Positions 1 to 6,638 of a stretch of DNA of 6,638 bases are shown one piece after another (the first letter of the stretch is position 1; each line of letters begins with the position of its first letter). The stretch covers positions 1 through 6,638 of the forward strand of contig JAKJFB010000162.1 in assembly GCA_022705125.1 (NCBI GenBank), written 5' to 3'. This DNA comes from Pseudomonadota bacterium. Its GTDB lineage: Bacteria; Pseudomonadota; Gammaproteobacteria; Pseudomonadales; UBA5518. The position numbers were made by a program, and so were the translations under genes. Below the pieces are notes generated by a model. The model did no database searches and had not been told where the DNA came from. It saw only the letters and a program-made list of their open reading frames with translations.

Positions 1-838
1 TGCGGGCGCGGAAGTCGGGCTCGTCGGTGCGGCGCGCGAACTTGTTCCACGGGCACACCAGCTGGCAGTCGTCGCAGCCGAAGATGCGGTTGCCGATCAG
101 CGGGCGCAATTCTTCATCGATGCTGCCCGCGTGCTCGATGGTGAGATAGCTGATGCAGCGCCGTGCATCGAGACGATACGGCGCGACGATCGCCCGGGTC
201 GGGCAGACCTCGATGCAGCGCATGCAGCTGCCGCAGTGCGCGCTTGCGGGCGGGTCGATCGGCAGCGGCAGATCGACAAAGAGTTCGCCGAGGAAGAACC
301 AGCTGCCGGCCTTGCGGTTGAGCACCAGGGTGTTCTTGCCGATCCAGCCGAGGCCGGCCTTCTGCGCCACGCCGCGCTCCAGCACCGGCGCGCTGTCGAC
401 GAACACGCGCTGCGCGCTGCCGGGGCGCGCGGCGAGGATGCGATCCGCCAGCCGCGCCAGCCGCGCGCGCATCAGCTTGTGGTAGTCGCGTCCCAGCGCG
501 TAGCGCGAGACATAGGCGCGCTCGGCGTCGTTCAGGATGCCGGAAGGCTCGGCGCTGTCGGCACGGTGGTAGTCCATGCGCACCGAGATCACGCGCAGCG
601 TCCCCGGCAGCAACTCCTCGGGACGCCAGCGCCTGGCCCCGTGGCGCGTCATGTAGTCGAGCTCGCCGTGCAGGCCCTGCGCTACCCACTCCCGCAGGCG
701 CTCGTCGTGGGGAGACAGGTCGGTGCCGCAGATGCCGAGCGAGGGGAAGCCCAGTTCGCGCGCCCAGGCGCGGATATCGACGGCGAGCGCCGCCAGCGAG
801 CCCGTGGCGTCTTCCCGGGCTGAATCGGTCGTGATCAT
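1..838 (-). CDS. queG: Epoxyqueuosine reductase QueG (3' end cut by window edge)
   Basis: Cytoplasmic cobalamin- and iron-sulfur-dependent enzyme that reduces epoxyqueuosine to queuosine at the wobble base of GUN-anticodon tRNAs, the last step of queuosine synthesis. Reading the minus strand from ATG at 838 gives 279 residues with no stop before the edge; the family is about 350-380 residues, so roughly the last 80-100 are missing. Visible motifs are VDSAPVLER (147-155, with the conserved Asp of the active site), GLGWIGKN (162-169), a first 4Fe-4S ligand set CGSCMRCIEVCP (C202, C205, C208, C212) and a second set C228, C255, C258, C262 in CDDCQLVCPWN. RCISYLTIEH (227-236) is also typical. All eight cluster cysteines are present. 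The ATG is preceded by AGGG at 850-847, 8 nt upstream, which supports this start. It is divergent from nnr, as in E. coli. The identification is by family motifs and synteny. Confidence 0.96.
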   Translation of the reverse strand, partial: MITTDSAREDATGSLAALAVDIRAWARELGFPSLGICGTDLSPHDERLREWVAQGLHGELDYMTRHGARRWRPEELLPGTLRVISVRMDYHRADSAEPSGILNDAERAYVSRYALGRDYHKLMRARLARLADRILAARPGSAQRVFVDSAPVLERGVAQKAGLGWIGKNTLVLNRKAGSWFFLGELFVDLPLPIDPPASAHCGSCMRCIEVCPTRAIVAPYRLDARRCISYLTIEHAGSIDEELRPLIGNRIFGCDDCQLVCPWNKFARRTDEPDFRAR

Positions 839-897
839 CGGCAGCGCCCTGCAGCGTGGAGCGATCGGGTCAGGGGAGTGCCGCCCGACCCGCGGCC

Positions 898-926
898 AGC
901 ATAACGGAGGCATCGCGTACAATGAA
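898..926 (-). promoter_or_regulatory. Candidate queG promoter
   Basis: On the minus strand, TTCATT (926-921) and TATGCT (903-898) are separated by 17 nt and lie about 60 nt upstream of the queG ATG. The hexamers match the consensus only at three and four of six positions. It overlaps the nnr-side -10 on the other strand, so RNA polymerase could probably not occupy both at once. This is a weak prediction. Confidence 0.3.
918..923 (+). promoter_or_regulatory. Candidate -10 element for the nnr operon
   Basis: The hexamer TACAAT matches the sigma-70 -10 consensus at five of six positions and sits 29 nt upstream of the nnr ATG, a sensible distance for a short leader. No good TTGACA-like -35 is present at 16-18 bp upstream (895-900 reads GCCAGC), so the promoter would be weak or activator-assisted. 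This is inferred from sequence only. Confidence 0.45.
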
Positions 927-938
927 AACCGGTCCAAC

Positions 939-944
939 GGAGAG
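939..944 (+). promoter_or_regulatory. Ribosome binding site of nnr
   Basis: GGAGAG lies 8 nt before ATG 953. It is one of the clearest Shine-Dalgarno sequences in the window and fixes the nnr start. Confidence 0.7.
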
Positions 945-952
945 CCCTCGCG

Positions 953-2482
953 ATGCCTGATGCCGAGCTGCAGCCCGCGCTCTACACCGCCGCGGAGACG
1001 CGCGCGCTCGATCGCGCCGCGATCGACGGTGCGGGCATTCCGGGCATCGTGCTGATGAGCCGCGCCGGGCGCGCGGTGTTCGAGCTCACGTGCGCGCGTT
1101 ACCCCGGCGTGCTGCCGGTCCATGTCGTCTGCGGGGCCGGCAACAACGGCGGCGACGGCTTCATCGTGGCGCGGCTCGCGCGCGAACGCGGCCTGGCGGT
1201 GACGGTGTCGCTGCTCGGCGAGCCGGCGCGCATCGCGGGTGATGCGCGGCTCGCGCTGGAGGCCGCGCTCGCGGCGGGCGTCGAGGTGCGTCCGTTCACG
1301 CCGCAGATGCGTTTCGATGCGGGCGTCATCGTCGATGCGCTGCTCGGCACCGGGCTCGGCGGGCCGGTGCGCGAGGCGCAGGCGCAAGCCATCGCGGCGA
1401 TGAACGCCAGCGGGCTGCCCATCGTGGCGGTCGACATTCCCTCGGGGCTGTGCAGCGATACCGGTTGCGTGCGCGGCGTGGCGGTGCGCGCCGCGCACAC
1501 CGTGACATTCATCGGGCGCAAGCGCGGGCTGTACACGGCGGCAGCGCGCGATCATTGCGGCGAGCTGCATTTCGATGCGCTCGGCGTACCGGCGCAAACC
1601 TATGACGCGGTGCCAGCCGCGGCCGAGCTGCTGTCGCTCGAGGACCTGCTGGCGGCGCTGGCGCCGCGCGCGCGCGCTGCGCACAAGGGGAGTTTCGGGC
1701 ACGTGCTGGTGATCGGCGGCGGGCGCGGCATGGCGGGCGCCGCCGCGATGGCGGCGGAGTCGGCCGCGCGTTGCGGCGCGGGGCTGGTGTCGCTCGCCAC
1801 CTGGCCGGGCAACGTGGCCGCGACGCTGGCGCGCCGTCCCGAGATCATGGCGCACGGCGTGGAGCACGGCCATGAGCTGGAGCCGCTGCTCGCGCGCGCC
1901 GGCGTGCTGGTGATCGGCCCGGGGCTGGGTCGCGGGCCCTGGGCGCAGCAGCTGCTGGTGCGCGCGCTCGCCACCGGCAAGCCCGCGGTGCTGGACGCCG
2001 ATGCGCTGAACGCCATTGCCGAGGGCGAGGTGCCCGCGGAGCTGCCGCGCGCGCAGTGCGTCGTGACGCCCCATCCCGGCGAGGCGGCGCGGCTGCTCGG
2101 CGTGACGGCCGCCGGGATCGAGGCCGACCGTTTCGTGGCGCTGCAGGGCTTGCGTGCGCTGTTTCCGGGCGCGGTGGTGCTCAAGGGCGCCGGCACCCTG
2201 GTGGCGAGCGGTGCGGCCGGCGGGCGCCTCGGCGTCTGCCCCTACGGCAATCCCGGCATGGCGAGCGGTGGTATGGGCGACGTGCTGAGCGGAGTGCTCG
2301 GCGCGCTGCTGGCGCAGGGGCTCGCACCCGGCGATGCCGCGCGTCTGGGCGTCTGCCTGCATGCGCGCGCCGCGGATCTCGCGGCGGCCGCCGACGGCGA
2401 ACGCGGCCTGCTCGCCACCGACCTGGTGCCGTGGCTGCGGCGCCTGTTGAACTGCCTCGCGCCGGCGCAGGCCCGGGCATGA
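953..2482 (+). CDS. nnr: Bifunctional NAD(P)H-hydrate epimerase / ADP-dependent NAD(P)H-hydrate dehydratase
   Basis: Metabolite-repair enzyme of 509 residues that restores hydrated NADH and NADPH: the N-terminal domain interconverts the R and S epimers of NAD(P)HX, and the C-terminal ribokinase-like domain dehydrates the S form using ADP. The epimerase half (about 10-220) shows GAGNNGGDGF (61-70), DALLGTGL (128-135) and VDIPSGL (160-166). The dehydratase half (about 225-500) shows KGSFGHVLVIGGG (245-257), IGPGLGR (321-327), LDADALN (347-353), TPHPGEAARLLG (372-383), LKGAGT (410-415) and NPGMASGGMGDVLSG (433-447), with the catalytic Asp443 in GMGD. The length agrees with E. coli YjeF/Nnr (about 515 residues), so it is a complete two-domain fusion. 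The start is ATG 953 behind a good ribosome binding site. Its stop overlaps the start of tsaE by ATGA, the same neighbour as in E. coli. Confidence 0.97.
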   Translation: MPDAELQPALYTAAETRALDRAAIDGAGIPGIVLMSRAGRAVFELTCARYPGVLPVHVVCGAGNNGGDGFIVARLARERGLAVTVSLLGEPARIAGDARLALEAALAAGVEVRPFTPQMRFDAGVIVDALLGTGLGGPVREAQAQAIAAMNASGLPIVAVDIPSGLCSDTGCVRGVAVRAAHTVTFIGRKRGLYTAAARDHCGELHFDALGVPAQTYDAVPAAAELLSLEDLLAALAPRARAAHKGSFGHVLVIGGGRGMAGAAAMAAESAARCGAGLVSLATWPGNVAATLARRPEIMAHGVEHGHELEPLLARAGVLVIGPGLGRGPWAQQLLVRALATGKPAVLDADALNAIAEGEVPAELPRAQCVVTPHPGEAARLLGVTAAGIEADRFVALQGLRALFPGAVVLKGAGTLVASGAAGGRLGVCPYGNPGMASGGMGDVLSGVLGALLAQGLAPGDAARLGVCLHARAADLAAAADGERGLLATDLVPWLRRLLNCLAPAQARA

Positions 2483-2964
2483 ACGCCGACCAATCCTGCG
2501 AACTGCGCGACGAGGACGCGACGGTCGGCTTCGGGGCGCGGCTGGCGGCCGCGCTCGCCAGCGGCGCGGTGGTCTACCTGCATGGCGACCTGGGCGCGGG
2601 CAAGACCACGCTCGCGCGCGGGCTGCTGCGCGCGCTCGGCCACACCGGTTCGGTGAAGAGTCCCACCTACACCCTGGTCGAGCCCTATGCGATCGCGGGG
2701 CGCACCGTTTTCCATTTCGATCTCTACCGGCTCGCGGATCCCGAGGAGCTCGAATTCCTCGGCGTGCGCGATTACCTGCAGCCCGGGGCGATCCTGCTGA
2801 TCGAGTGGCCGGAGCGCGGCGAGGGGCACCTGCCGGCTCCGGATCTCGAGATCCGGCTGGAACCCGCCGGCGCGGGGCGCCGTGCGAGCTGGCGTGCATG
2901 CAACAGCCGCGGTGCCGCAATAGTTGCCTCGCTCGGCGCCGGCGATGGGCGTGCGCAATCCTGA
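2479..2964 (+). CDS. tsaE: tRNA threonylcarbamoyladenosine biosynthesis ATPase TsaE
   Basis: Small cytoplasmic P-loop ATPase of 161 residues that works with TsaB and TsaD to make t6A37 on ANN-decoding tRNAs. The sequence shows the Walker A loop GDLGAGKTT (36-44), the switch-like SPTYTLVEPY (61-70), FHFDLYRL (78-85, with the Walker B-type Asp81) and LIEWPE (107-112), all hallmarks of the family. The length is close to that of E. coli YjeE (153 residues). The frame is open far upstream of 2479, but the true start is taken as the ATG overlapping the nnr stop, because it puts the P loop at the usual distance from the N terminus. There is no strong Shine-Dalgarno sequence, so translation is probably coupled to nnr. 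The C-terminal 30 residues (about 130-161) are Ala/Gly/Arg-rich and show no motif I recognise. Confidence 0.96.
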   Translation: MNADQSCELRDEDATVGFGARLAAALASGAVVYLHGDLGAGKTTLARGLLRALGHTGSVKSPTYTLVEPYAIAGRTVFHFDLYRLADPEELEFLGVRDYLQPGAILLIEWPERGEGHLPAPDLEIRLEPAGAGRRASWRACNSRGAAIVASLGAGDGRAQS

Positions 2965-3011
2965 GCGGTTGCTATATTTTGGATCGGCATATTCCGCGGA
3001 TCCGGGGACGC
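2965..3011 (+). promoter_or_regulatory. AT-rich leader with candidate internal promoter upstream of amiB
   Basis: This 47-bp gap contains the only clear AT-rich island of the plus-strand operon. TATATT (2973-2978) is preceded by TG at 2970-2971, giving an extended -10 arrangement that can work without a good -35; position 2950-2955 reads CGTGCG, so no -35 is evident. It would begin transcription about 25-30 nt before the amiB ATG and could let amiB-mutL-miaA be expressed independently of nnr-tsaE. This is an inference from base composition and motif. Confidence 0.45.
2981..3003 (+). other. Imperfect inverted repeat in the amiB leader
   Basis: GGATC (2981-2985) pairs with GATCC (2999-3003). 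After one G/G mismatch, GC (2987-2988) pairs with GC (2996-2997), leaving a 7-nt AT-rich loop (2989-2995). It ends immediately before the GGGGA (3004-3008) that precedes the amiB start, so as RNA it could affect ribosome access; as DNA it could be an operator-like site. There is no T-tract, so it is not a typical terminator. Short repeats like this also occur by chance. Confidence 0.3.
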
Positions 3012-4505
3012 ATGACTTTACGGCCAAGAAACTCAGTGTGCGTGCGCATCGGCCTCGCCCTGGTGTTCGCCCTGGGCAGCCTGCAGGCGGGCGCCGGTGT
3101 TGCGGTCGAGGGCCTGCGCCTGTGGCGGGGCACGGATCACACGCGCCTGGTGTTCGACGTGAACGGCCCGGTGCGCCACAGCCTCACGGAAATGCACGAC
3201 CCCGAGCGTCTGGTCATCGACGTCGAGAACGGCGAGCTCGCCGCGGCGCTGCACGCGGTGGACATCAGCAGCACCCAGGTGCAGCGCATCCGTAGCGGCA
3301 AGTACGGTGCCGATCGCCTGCGCATCGTGCTCGACCTGCACGGCAAGGTGAAACAGAAGAGCTTCGTGCTGGGCCCGAGCAGCGGCCAGGGCAACCGCCT
3401 CGTGGTGGACCTGTTCGGCCCGGTGCCGCGCCAGGCGCCGGCGCCCGTGGTGCCCACGACTCCCGCGCCGCCGGTGGCGCGGGCGCCCGCCGCGAGTCCC
3501 GTGCCGCCACAGCCCCAGGCGCAGGCTCAGGTTCAATCGCCGGCCCAGCCCGAGCCGCAGCCGGTGGCGCGTAGCGAGGAGCCCGCCCCGGTTGTGCGCG
3601 CGCCGTTGCCGAAACAGCCGCTACGGGGTCGCAGCATCCTGGTTGCGATCGACGCCGGGCACGGCGGTGAGGATCCGGGTGCCATCGGACCGGGTCGCAT
3701 CCGCGAGAAGGACGTGGTGTTGGCGATCGCCCGGGAGCTCGAGAAGAAGGTCAACGCGACGCCGGGCTACCGCGCCATGCTGGTACGCAGGGGCGATTAC
3801 TTCATTCCGCTGTTCAAGCGGCGCGACATCGCGCGCGAGTCCGGCGCCGACCTGTTCGTCTCGATCCACGCCGACGCCTTCACGCACTCGCGCGCCCGCG
3901 GCAGCTCGGTCTACGCGTTGTCGCCGCGTGGCGCGACCAGCGTTTCGGCCGCCTTCCTGGCCCAGCGCGAGAACGGTGCGGACCTGATAGGCGGCGTGGA
4001 TCTCGGCGCCAAGGACAAGGTGCTCGCCAGCGTGCTGACCGACCTGTCGATGACGGCCACGATGGATGCCAGCCTCGGCGCGGGCGGGCGCGTGCTGCAC
4101 TCGATGGGGCGCATCTCGCACCTGCACAAGAGGCGCGTCGAGCAGGCCGGCTTCGCGGTGCTGAAGTCCCCGGACATGCCCTCGATCCTGGTCGAGACCG
4201 GATTCATCTCGAACCCGCTCGAGGCCGAGCGCCTGGGCAATGCCGGCTACCAGCGCAACATGGCCGCGGCGATCTTCGCCGGAGTGAGCGACTACTTCAT
4301 GAGCAGCCCGCCCCCCGAGACGATGGTCGCGATGAGCGTGCGTGCCGGCGCACGCCCCTCGGAGTACATCATCTCGCGTGGCGACACCCTGGCTGGAATC
4401 GCCGAACGCTATCGTGTTAGTGTCGCCGACATCGTCAGGACCAACGGGTTGGGCGGTGGAAACGACATCCGGGCGGGACAGACCATCGTGATCCCGCAGA
4501 CCTGA
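3012..4505 (+). CDS. amiB: N-acetylmuramoyl-L-alanine amidase AmiB (AMIN - Amidase_3 - LysM)
   Basis: Periplasmic zinc amidase of 497 residues that cuts the bond between MurNAc and the stem peptide to split septal peptidoglycan during cell division. In order: a signal peptide (hydrophobic core about 13-25, likely cleavage after A28 in AGA); an AMIN domain (about 30-136) for septal targeting; a Pro/Ala/Gln-rich linker (about 138-205); the Amidase_3 domain (about 207-430) with H217 in DAGHGG, E232 in REKD, H286 in SIHAD and E395 in VETGF; and a C-terminal LysM (about 451-495, [16 protein letters not shown] to AGQTIVIP). The segment from ENGADLIGG (320-328) to about 385 is the insertion that in AmiA/B/C-type enzymes holds the regulatory helix relieved by EnvC-like activators. 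E. coli AmiB lacks the LysM; longer homologues such as pseudomonad AmiB have it. The start is ATG 3012, which gives a proper signal peptide. GGGGA lies only 3 nt upstream, a poor spacing, and an in-frame GTG ten codons later is an alternative. Confidence 0.96.
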   Translation: MTLRPRNSVCVRIGLALVFALGSLQAGAGVAVEGLRLWRGTDHTRLVFDVNGPVRHSLTEMHDPERLVIDVENGELAAALHAVDISSTQVQRIRSGKYGADRLRIVLDLHGKVKQKSFVLGPSSGQGNRLVVDLFGPVPRQAPAPVVPTTPAPPVARAPAASPVPPQPQAQAQVQSPAQPEPQPVARSEEPAPVVRAPLPKQPLRGRSILVAIDAGHGGEDPGAIGPGRIREKDVVLAIARELEKKVNATPGYRAMLVRRGDYFIPLFKRRDIARESGADLFVSIHADAFTHSRARGSSVYALSPRGATSVSAAFLAQRENGADLIGGVDLGAKDKVLASVLTDLSMTATMDASLGAGGRVLHSMGRISHLHKRRVEQAGFAVLKSPDMPSILVETGFISNPLEAERLGNAGYQRNMAAAIFAGVSDYFMSSPPPETMVAMSVRAGARPSEYIISRGDTLAGIAERYRVSVADIVRTNGLGGGNDIRAGQTIVIPQT

Positions 4506-4548
4506 TCATCCGCTTTCGCGCCCTTCCGCTCAGCGCGGTGATTCCAGC
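4506..4548 (+). promoter_or_regulatory. amiB-mutL spacer with mutL ribosome binding site
   Basis: The 43-bp spacer contains GGTGA (4537-4541), 7 nt before the mutL ATG, a usable Shine-Dalgarno sequence. A 5-bp inverted repeat CGCGC (4517-4521) / GCGCG (4533-4537) touches its first base. There is no T-run and no convincing promoter, so mutL is probably co-transcribed with amiB. Confidence 0.5.
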
Positions 4549-6354
4549 ATGGGGCGCATCCGGCAGCTCAGTGACACGCTCGCCAACCAGATCGCGGCCG
4601 GAGAGGTCGTGGAACGGCCTGCGTCCGTGGTCAAGGAACTGGTCGAGAACAGCCTCGATGCCGGTGCCAGCCGCGTCGAGATCGATCTCGAGGACGGCGG
4701 CATGCGGCTCATCCGCATCCGCGACGATGGCGAGGGTATCGCGGCCGACGACCTGCCGCTGACCGTCTCGCGTCACGCCACCAGCAAGATCCGCACGCTC
4801 GACGATCTCGAGAAGGTGCTCAGCCTCGGTTTTCGCGGCGAGGCGCTGGCGAGCATCGCCTCGGTCGCGCGCTTTGGTATCAGCACCGCCACCGCGGACG
4901 CACCCCACGGCAGCCGGCTGGAGTTCGCCGCCAGCGGCGAGCCGCGCATCTCGCCCACGGCGCACCCGCGCGGCACCACGGTCGAGGTGCACGACCTGTT
5001 CTTCAATACGCCCGCCCGGCGCAAGTTCCTGCGCGCCGAGCGCACCGAGTACGGCCACTGCGAGGAAGTCGTGCGCCGGCTGGCGCTGGGGCGCTTCGAC
5101 GCCGGCTTCACGCTGCGCCACAACCAGAAAGCCACCTTCGCGCTGCGTGCCTGCGGCACGCCGGCCGAGCAGGAACAGCGCGTCGCCACGCTGTGCGGGG
5201 CACCCTTCCTGCAGAACGCGCTCGCGCTCGAGGTCGAGGCCTCCGGGCTGCTGCTGCGCGGCTGGGTCGCGCAGCCGGCGTTCTCGCGCAGCCAGGCCGA
5301 CCTGCAGTACTTCTTCGTGAACGGACGCGTGGTGCGCGATCGCCTGGTCTCGCACGCGGTGCGCCAGGCCTACCGTGACGTGATGTACCACGACCGCCAC
5401 CCGGCCTTCGTGCTCTACCTCGAGATCGACCCGGCGCTGGTCGACGTGAACGTGCATCCGACCAAGAGCGAGGTGCGCTTTCGCGAGTCGCGGATGGTGC
5501 ACGACTTCCTGTTCCACACCCTGCACCGCGCGCTGGCGCAGGCGCGCCCGGGCGCTGCCGAGGCGCCGGCGCGAACGGCGGCGATCGAGGCCGCCGCGGC
5601 CGCGGCGCCGGTCGCGATGCCGGCCGCCCAGCACGCGCTGTGGCAGCGCCCCGATGCGGCGGCGCTCGCGGAGACCGTGGCCGCCTACCGCGCGCTCGGC
5701 GCCACGACCGGTGCCGCGGCGCTCCCGTCGGCGCCCGCCCGGGGCCCCGGGGAGAGTGACGGCGACGTGCCGCCGCTCGGCTACGCGATCGCGCAGCTGA
5801 AAGGCATCTACATCCTGGCCGAGAACCGCGACGGGCTGGTGGTCGTCGATATGCACGCGGCGCACGAGCGCATCGTCTACGAGCGGCTGAAGACCTCCCG
5901 CGCCCAGGGCGAGCGCCTGCCCGCTCAGCCGCTGCTGGTGCCGCAGGTGGTCGCGGTCAGCCGGCGCGAGGCCGATTGCGTGGAGCAGCACGCGCCGGCG
6001 CTGGCCGAGCTCGGGCTCGAGCTCGCGCGGGCCGGCGAGGAGGCGGTGATGGTGCGCCAGATACCGGTGCTGCTCGCGGGCGCGGACATCGCCGCGCTGG
6101 TGCGCGACGTGATCGCGGACCTGCTGGAGTACGGCAGCAGCGCGCGCATCGGGGCGCATGCCGACGAGATCCTCGCCGGCATGGCCTGCCATTGCTCGGT
6201 GCGCGCCAACCGCCAGCTCAGCATCACCGAGATGAACGGCCTGCTGCGCGACATGGAGCGCACCGAGCGCAGCGGCCAGTGCAACCACGGCCGCCCGACC
6301 TGGGCGCTGCAGTCGCTGGCGGAGCTCGACCGGCTGTTCCTGCGCGGTCGATGA
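4549..6354 (+). CDS. mutL: DNA mismatch repair protein MutL (endonuclease-type)
   Basis: Cytoplasmic mismatch-repair ATPase of 601 residues that couples mismatch recognition by MutS to strand incision and removal. The N-terminal GHKL ATPase shows [20 protein letters not shown] (13-32, catalytic Glu30), ENSLDAGA (33-40, Asn34), DDGEGI (59-64), RHATSKI (75-81) and [10 protein letters not shown] (94-103). The transducer domain shows [11 protein letters not shown] (151-161), FFVNGR (255-260) and [14 protein letters not shown] (298-311). A low-complexity Ala/Pro linker spans about 330-405. The C-terminal domain carries a near-canonical metal-binding nuclease motif [12 protein letters not shown] (D434, H436, E440, E445), ACHCSVR (546-552), CNHGRP (578-583) and a terminal FLR (597-599), plus a QPLLVP clamp-binding motif (460-465). 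E. coli MutL lacks the nuclease motif, so this one is expected to nick DNA itself. The last four bases overlap miaA. Confidence 0.97.
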   Translation: MGRIRQLSDTLANQIAAGEVVERPASVVKELVENSLDAGASRVEIDLEDGGMRLIRIRDDGEGIAADDLPLTVSRHATSKIRTLDDLEKVLSLGFRGEALASIASVARFGISTATADAPHGSRLEFAASGEPRISPTAHPRGTTVEVHDLFFNTPARRKFLRAERTEYGHCEEVVRRLALGRFDAGFTLRHNQKATFALRACGTPAEQEQRVATLCGAPFLQNALALEVEASGLLLRGWVAQPAFSRSQADLQYFFVNGRVVRDRLVSHAVRQAYRDVMYHDRHPAFVLYLEIDPALVDVNVHPTKSEVRFRESRMVHDFLFHTLHRALAQARPGAAEAPARTAAIEAAAAAAPVAMPAAQHALWQRPDAAALAETVAAYRALGATTGAAALPSAPARGPGESDGDVPPLGYAIAQLKGIYILAENRDGLVVVDMHAAHERIVYERLKTSRAQGERLPAQPLLVPQVVAVSRREADCVEQHAPALAELGLELARAGEEAVMVRQIPVLLAGADIAALVRDVIADLLEYGSSARIGAHADEILAGMACHCSVRANRQLSITEMNGLLRDMERTERSGQCNHGRPTWALQSLAELDRLFLRGR

Positions 6355-6638
6355 GCACGACCGTGGACGGCGCCGGCCGGCGCCCGCTCGCCATCTGCCT
6401 GATGGGGCCTACCGCCTCGGGCAAGACCGCGCTGGCGCTGGCGCTCGCCGACCACCTGGATTGCGAGCTGATCAGCGTCGACTCGGCGCAGGTCTACCGC
6501 GGCATGGACATCGGCACCGCCAAGCCCGAGCCGGCCGTGCTCGCGCGCTACCCGCACCGCCTGATCGATATCCGCGATCCGGCGCAGATCTACTCGGCCG
6601 CTGAATTCCGTCACGACGCGCTGGCCGCGATCGCGGAG
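6351..6638 (+). CDS. miaA: tRNA dimethylallyltransferase MiaA (3' end cut by window edge)
   Basis: Cytoplasmic enzyme that transfers the dimethylallyl group of DMAPP to N6 of adenosine 37 in tRNAs reading UNN codons, giving i6A. Ninety-six codons are in the window, about a third of the usual 310-320 residues. It shows the P-loop-like GPTASGKT (19-26), [16 protein letters not shown] (44-59, with the family's conserved Asp44 and Ser45) and LIDIRDP (71-77) followed by YSAAEFR (81-87), all diagnostic. The start is the ATG overlapping the mutL stop (ATGA); no strong Shine-Dalgarno sequence is visible, so translation is probably coupled to mutL. The first 12 residues before the P-loop strand are a short variable extension. 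The mutL-miaA order is standard in gammaproteobacteria, where hfq usually follows just downstream, outside this window. Confidence 0.97.
   Translation, partial: MSTTVDGAGRRPLAICLMGPTASGKTALALALADHLDCELISVDSAQVYRGMDIGTAKPEPAVLARYPHRLIDIRDPAQIYSAAEFRHDALAAIAE

Larger units (their letters stand above)
839..952. promoter_or_regulatory. Divergent queG/nnr intergenic region
   Basis: About 114 bp lie between the two divergent start codons, the longest non-coding stretch in the window. The middle part (about 898-932) is visibly poorer in G+C than the flanks and carries candidate -10 elements on both strands (listed separately). The queG-proximal half (841-897) is GC-rich, and I see no operator-like inverted repeat, riboswitch or terminator in it. 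It is expected to hold both the leftward queG promoter and the promoter driving the rightward operon. Confidence 0.6.

Noticed and set aside
131..823. A 230-codon plus-strand open frame opposite queG.
   Set aside because: The minus strand encodes QueG with both iron-sulfur cysteine sets. The plus-strand product is low-complexity Arg/Ala-rich shadow sequence.
2056..2478. An N-terminal extension of tsaE continuing the open frame back to 2056.
   Set aside because: The extra 141 residues overlap the nnr dehydratase domain and are Arg-rich noise. Starting at 2479 gives the normal TsaE length.
2805..3011. An N-terminal extension of amiB back to 2805.
   Set aside because: It would overlap tsaE and bury the signal peptide behind 69 residues. 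ATG 3012 places the signal sequence at the N terminus.
2242..3027. A 261-codon minus-strand open frame across the nnr end, tsaE and the amiB leader.
   Set aside because: It is antisense to TsaE and Nnr, whose motifs are intact. Its composition is typical of a GC shadow frame and no family is recognisable.
4517..4537. Inverted repeat CGCGC/GCGCG between amiB and mutL considered as a terminator.
   Set aside because: The stem is only 5 bp with an 11-nt loop and no following T-run. Such GC repeats are common by chance here.
4435..6288. A 617-codon open frame on the minus strand antisense to mutL.
   Set aside because: It lies fully opposite a MutL with all conserved motifs. Long antisense open frames are expected at this G+C, and the product is His/Arg/Ala-rich with no recognisable fold.
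1..6638. CRISPR arrays, tRNA/rRNA genes, insertion sequences, phage or defence genes.
   Set aside because: Nearly all of the window is accounted for by six housekeeping genes. I saw no regularly spaced repeats, no terminal inverted repeats and no tRNA-like arms, and the base composition is uniform.

Overview
This is a very GC-rich chromosomal window (roughly 70% G+C by eye) holding six genes in the conserved gammaproteobacterial order queG (minus strand) / nnr - tsaE - amiB - mutL - miaA (plus strand). The arrangement matches the yjeS-yjeF-yjeE-amiB-mutL-miaA block of Escherichia coli, including the divergent first gene. High G+C, an AmiB with a C-terminal LysM domain and a MutL that keeps its nuclease motifs all point to a GC-rich gammaproteobacterium outside the enteric group (pseudomonad-like or Chromatiales/Xanthomonadales-like). 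The sequence alone does not allow a genus call.

Layout: queG (epoxyqueuosine reductase) runs leftward from 838 and is cut by the left edge after 279 residues. A divergent intergenic region of about 114 bp (839-952) holds candidate promoters for both directions. Nnr (953-2482, NAD(P)HX epimerase/dehydratase fusion) overlaps tsaE (2479-2964, tRNA t6A ATPase) by ATGA. A 47-bp gap with a small AT-rich island and a possible hairpin precedes amiB (3012-4505, cell-separation amidase). A 43-bp gap leads to mutL (4549-6354), which overlaps miaA (6351 to the right edge, tRNA A37 dimethylallyltransferase) by ATGA. Coding density is very high and there is no gene-free stretch longer than about 115 bp.

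The genes share no single pathway. Three act on tRNA: QueG on queuosine at the wobble position 34, TsaE on t6A at position 37, and MiaA on i6A at position 37. The others are metabolite repair (Nnr), septal peptidoglycan splitting (AmiB) and DNA mismatch repair (MutL). All six open frames look intact within the window, with their key catalytic residues present.

No mobile element, CRISPR array, RNA gene, phage gene or clear new system was found. The points most worth a second look are the MutL endonuclease/clamp-binding signature, which implies MutH-independent mismatch repair, and the AT-rich amiB leader inside an otherwise tightly packed operon.
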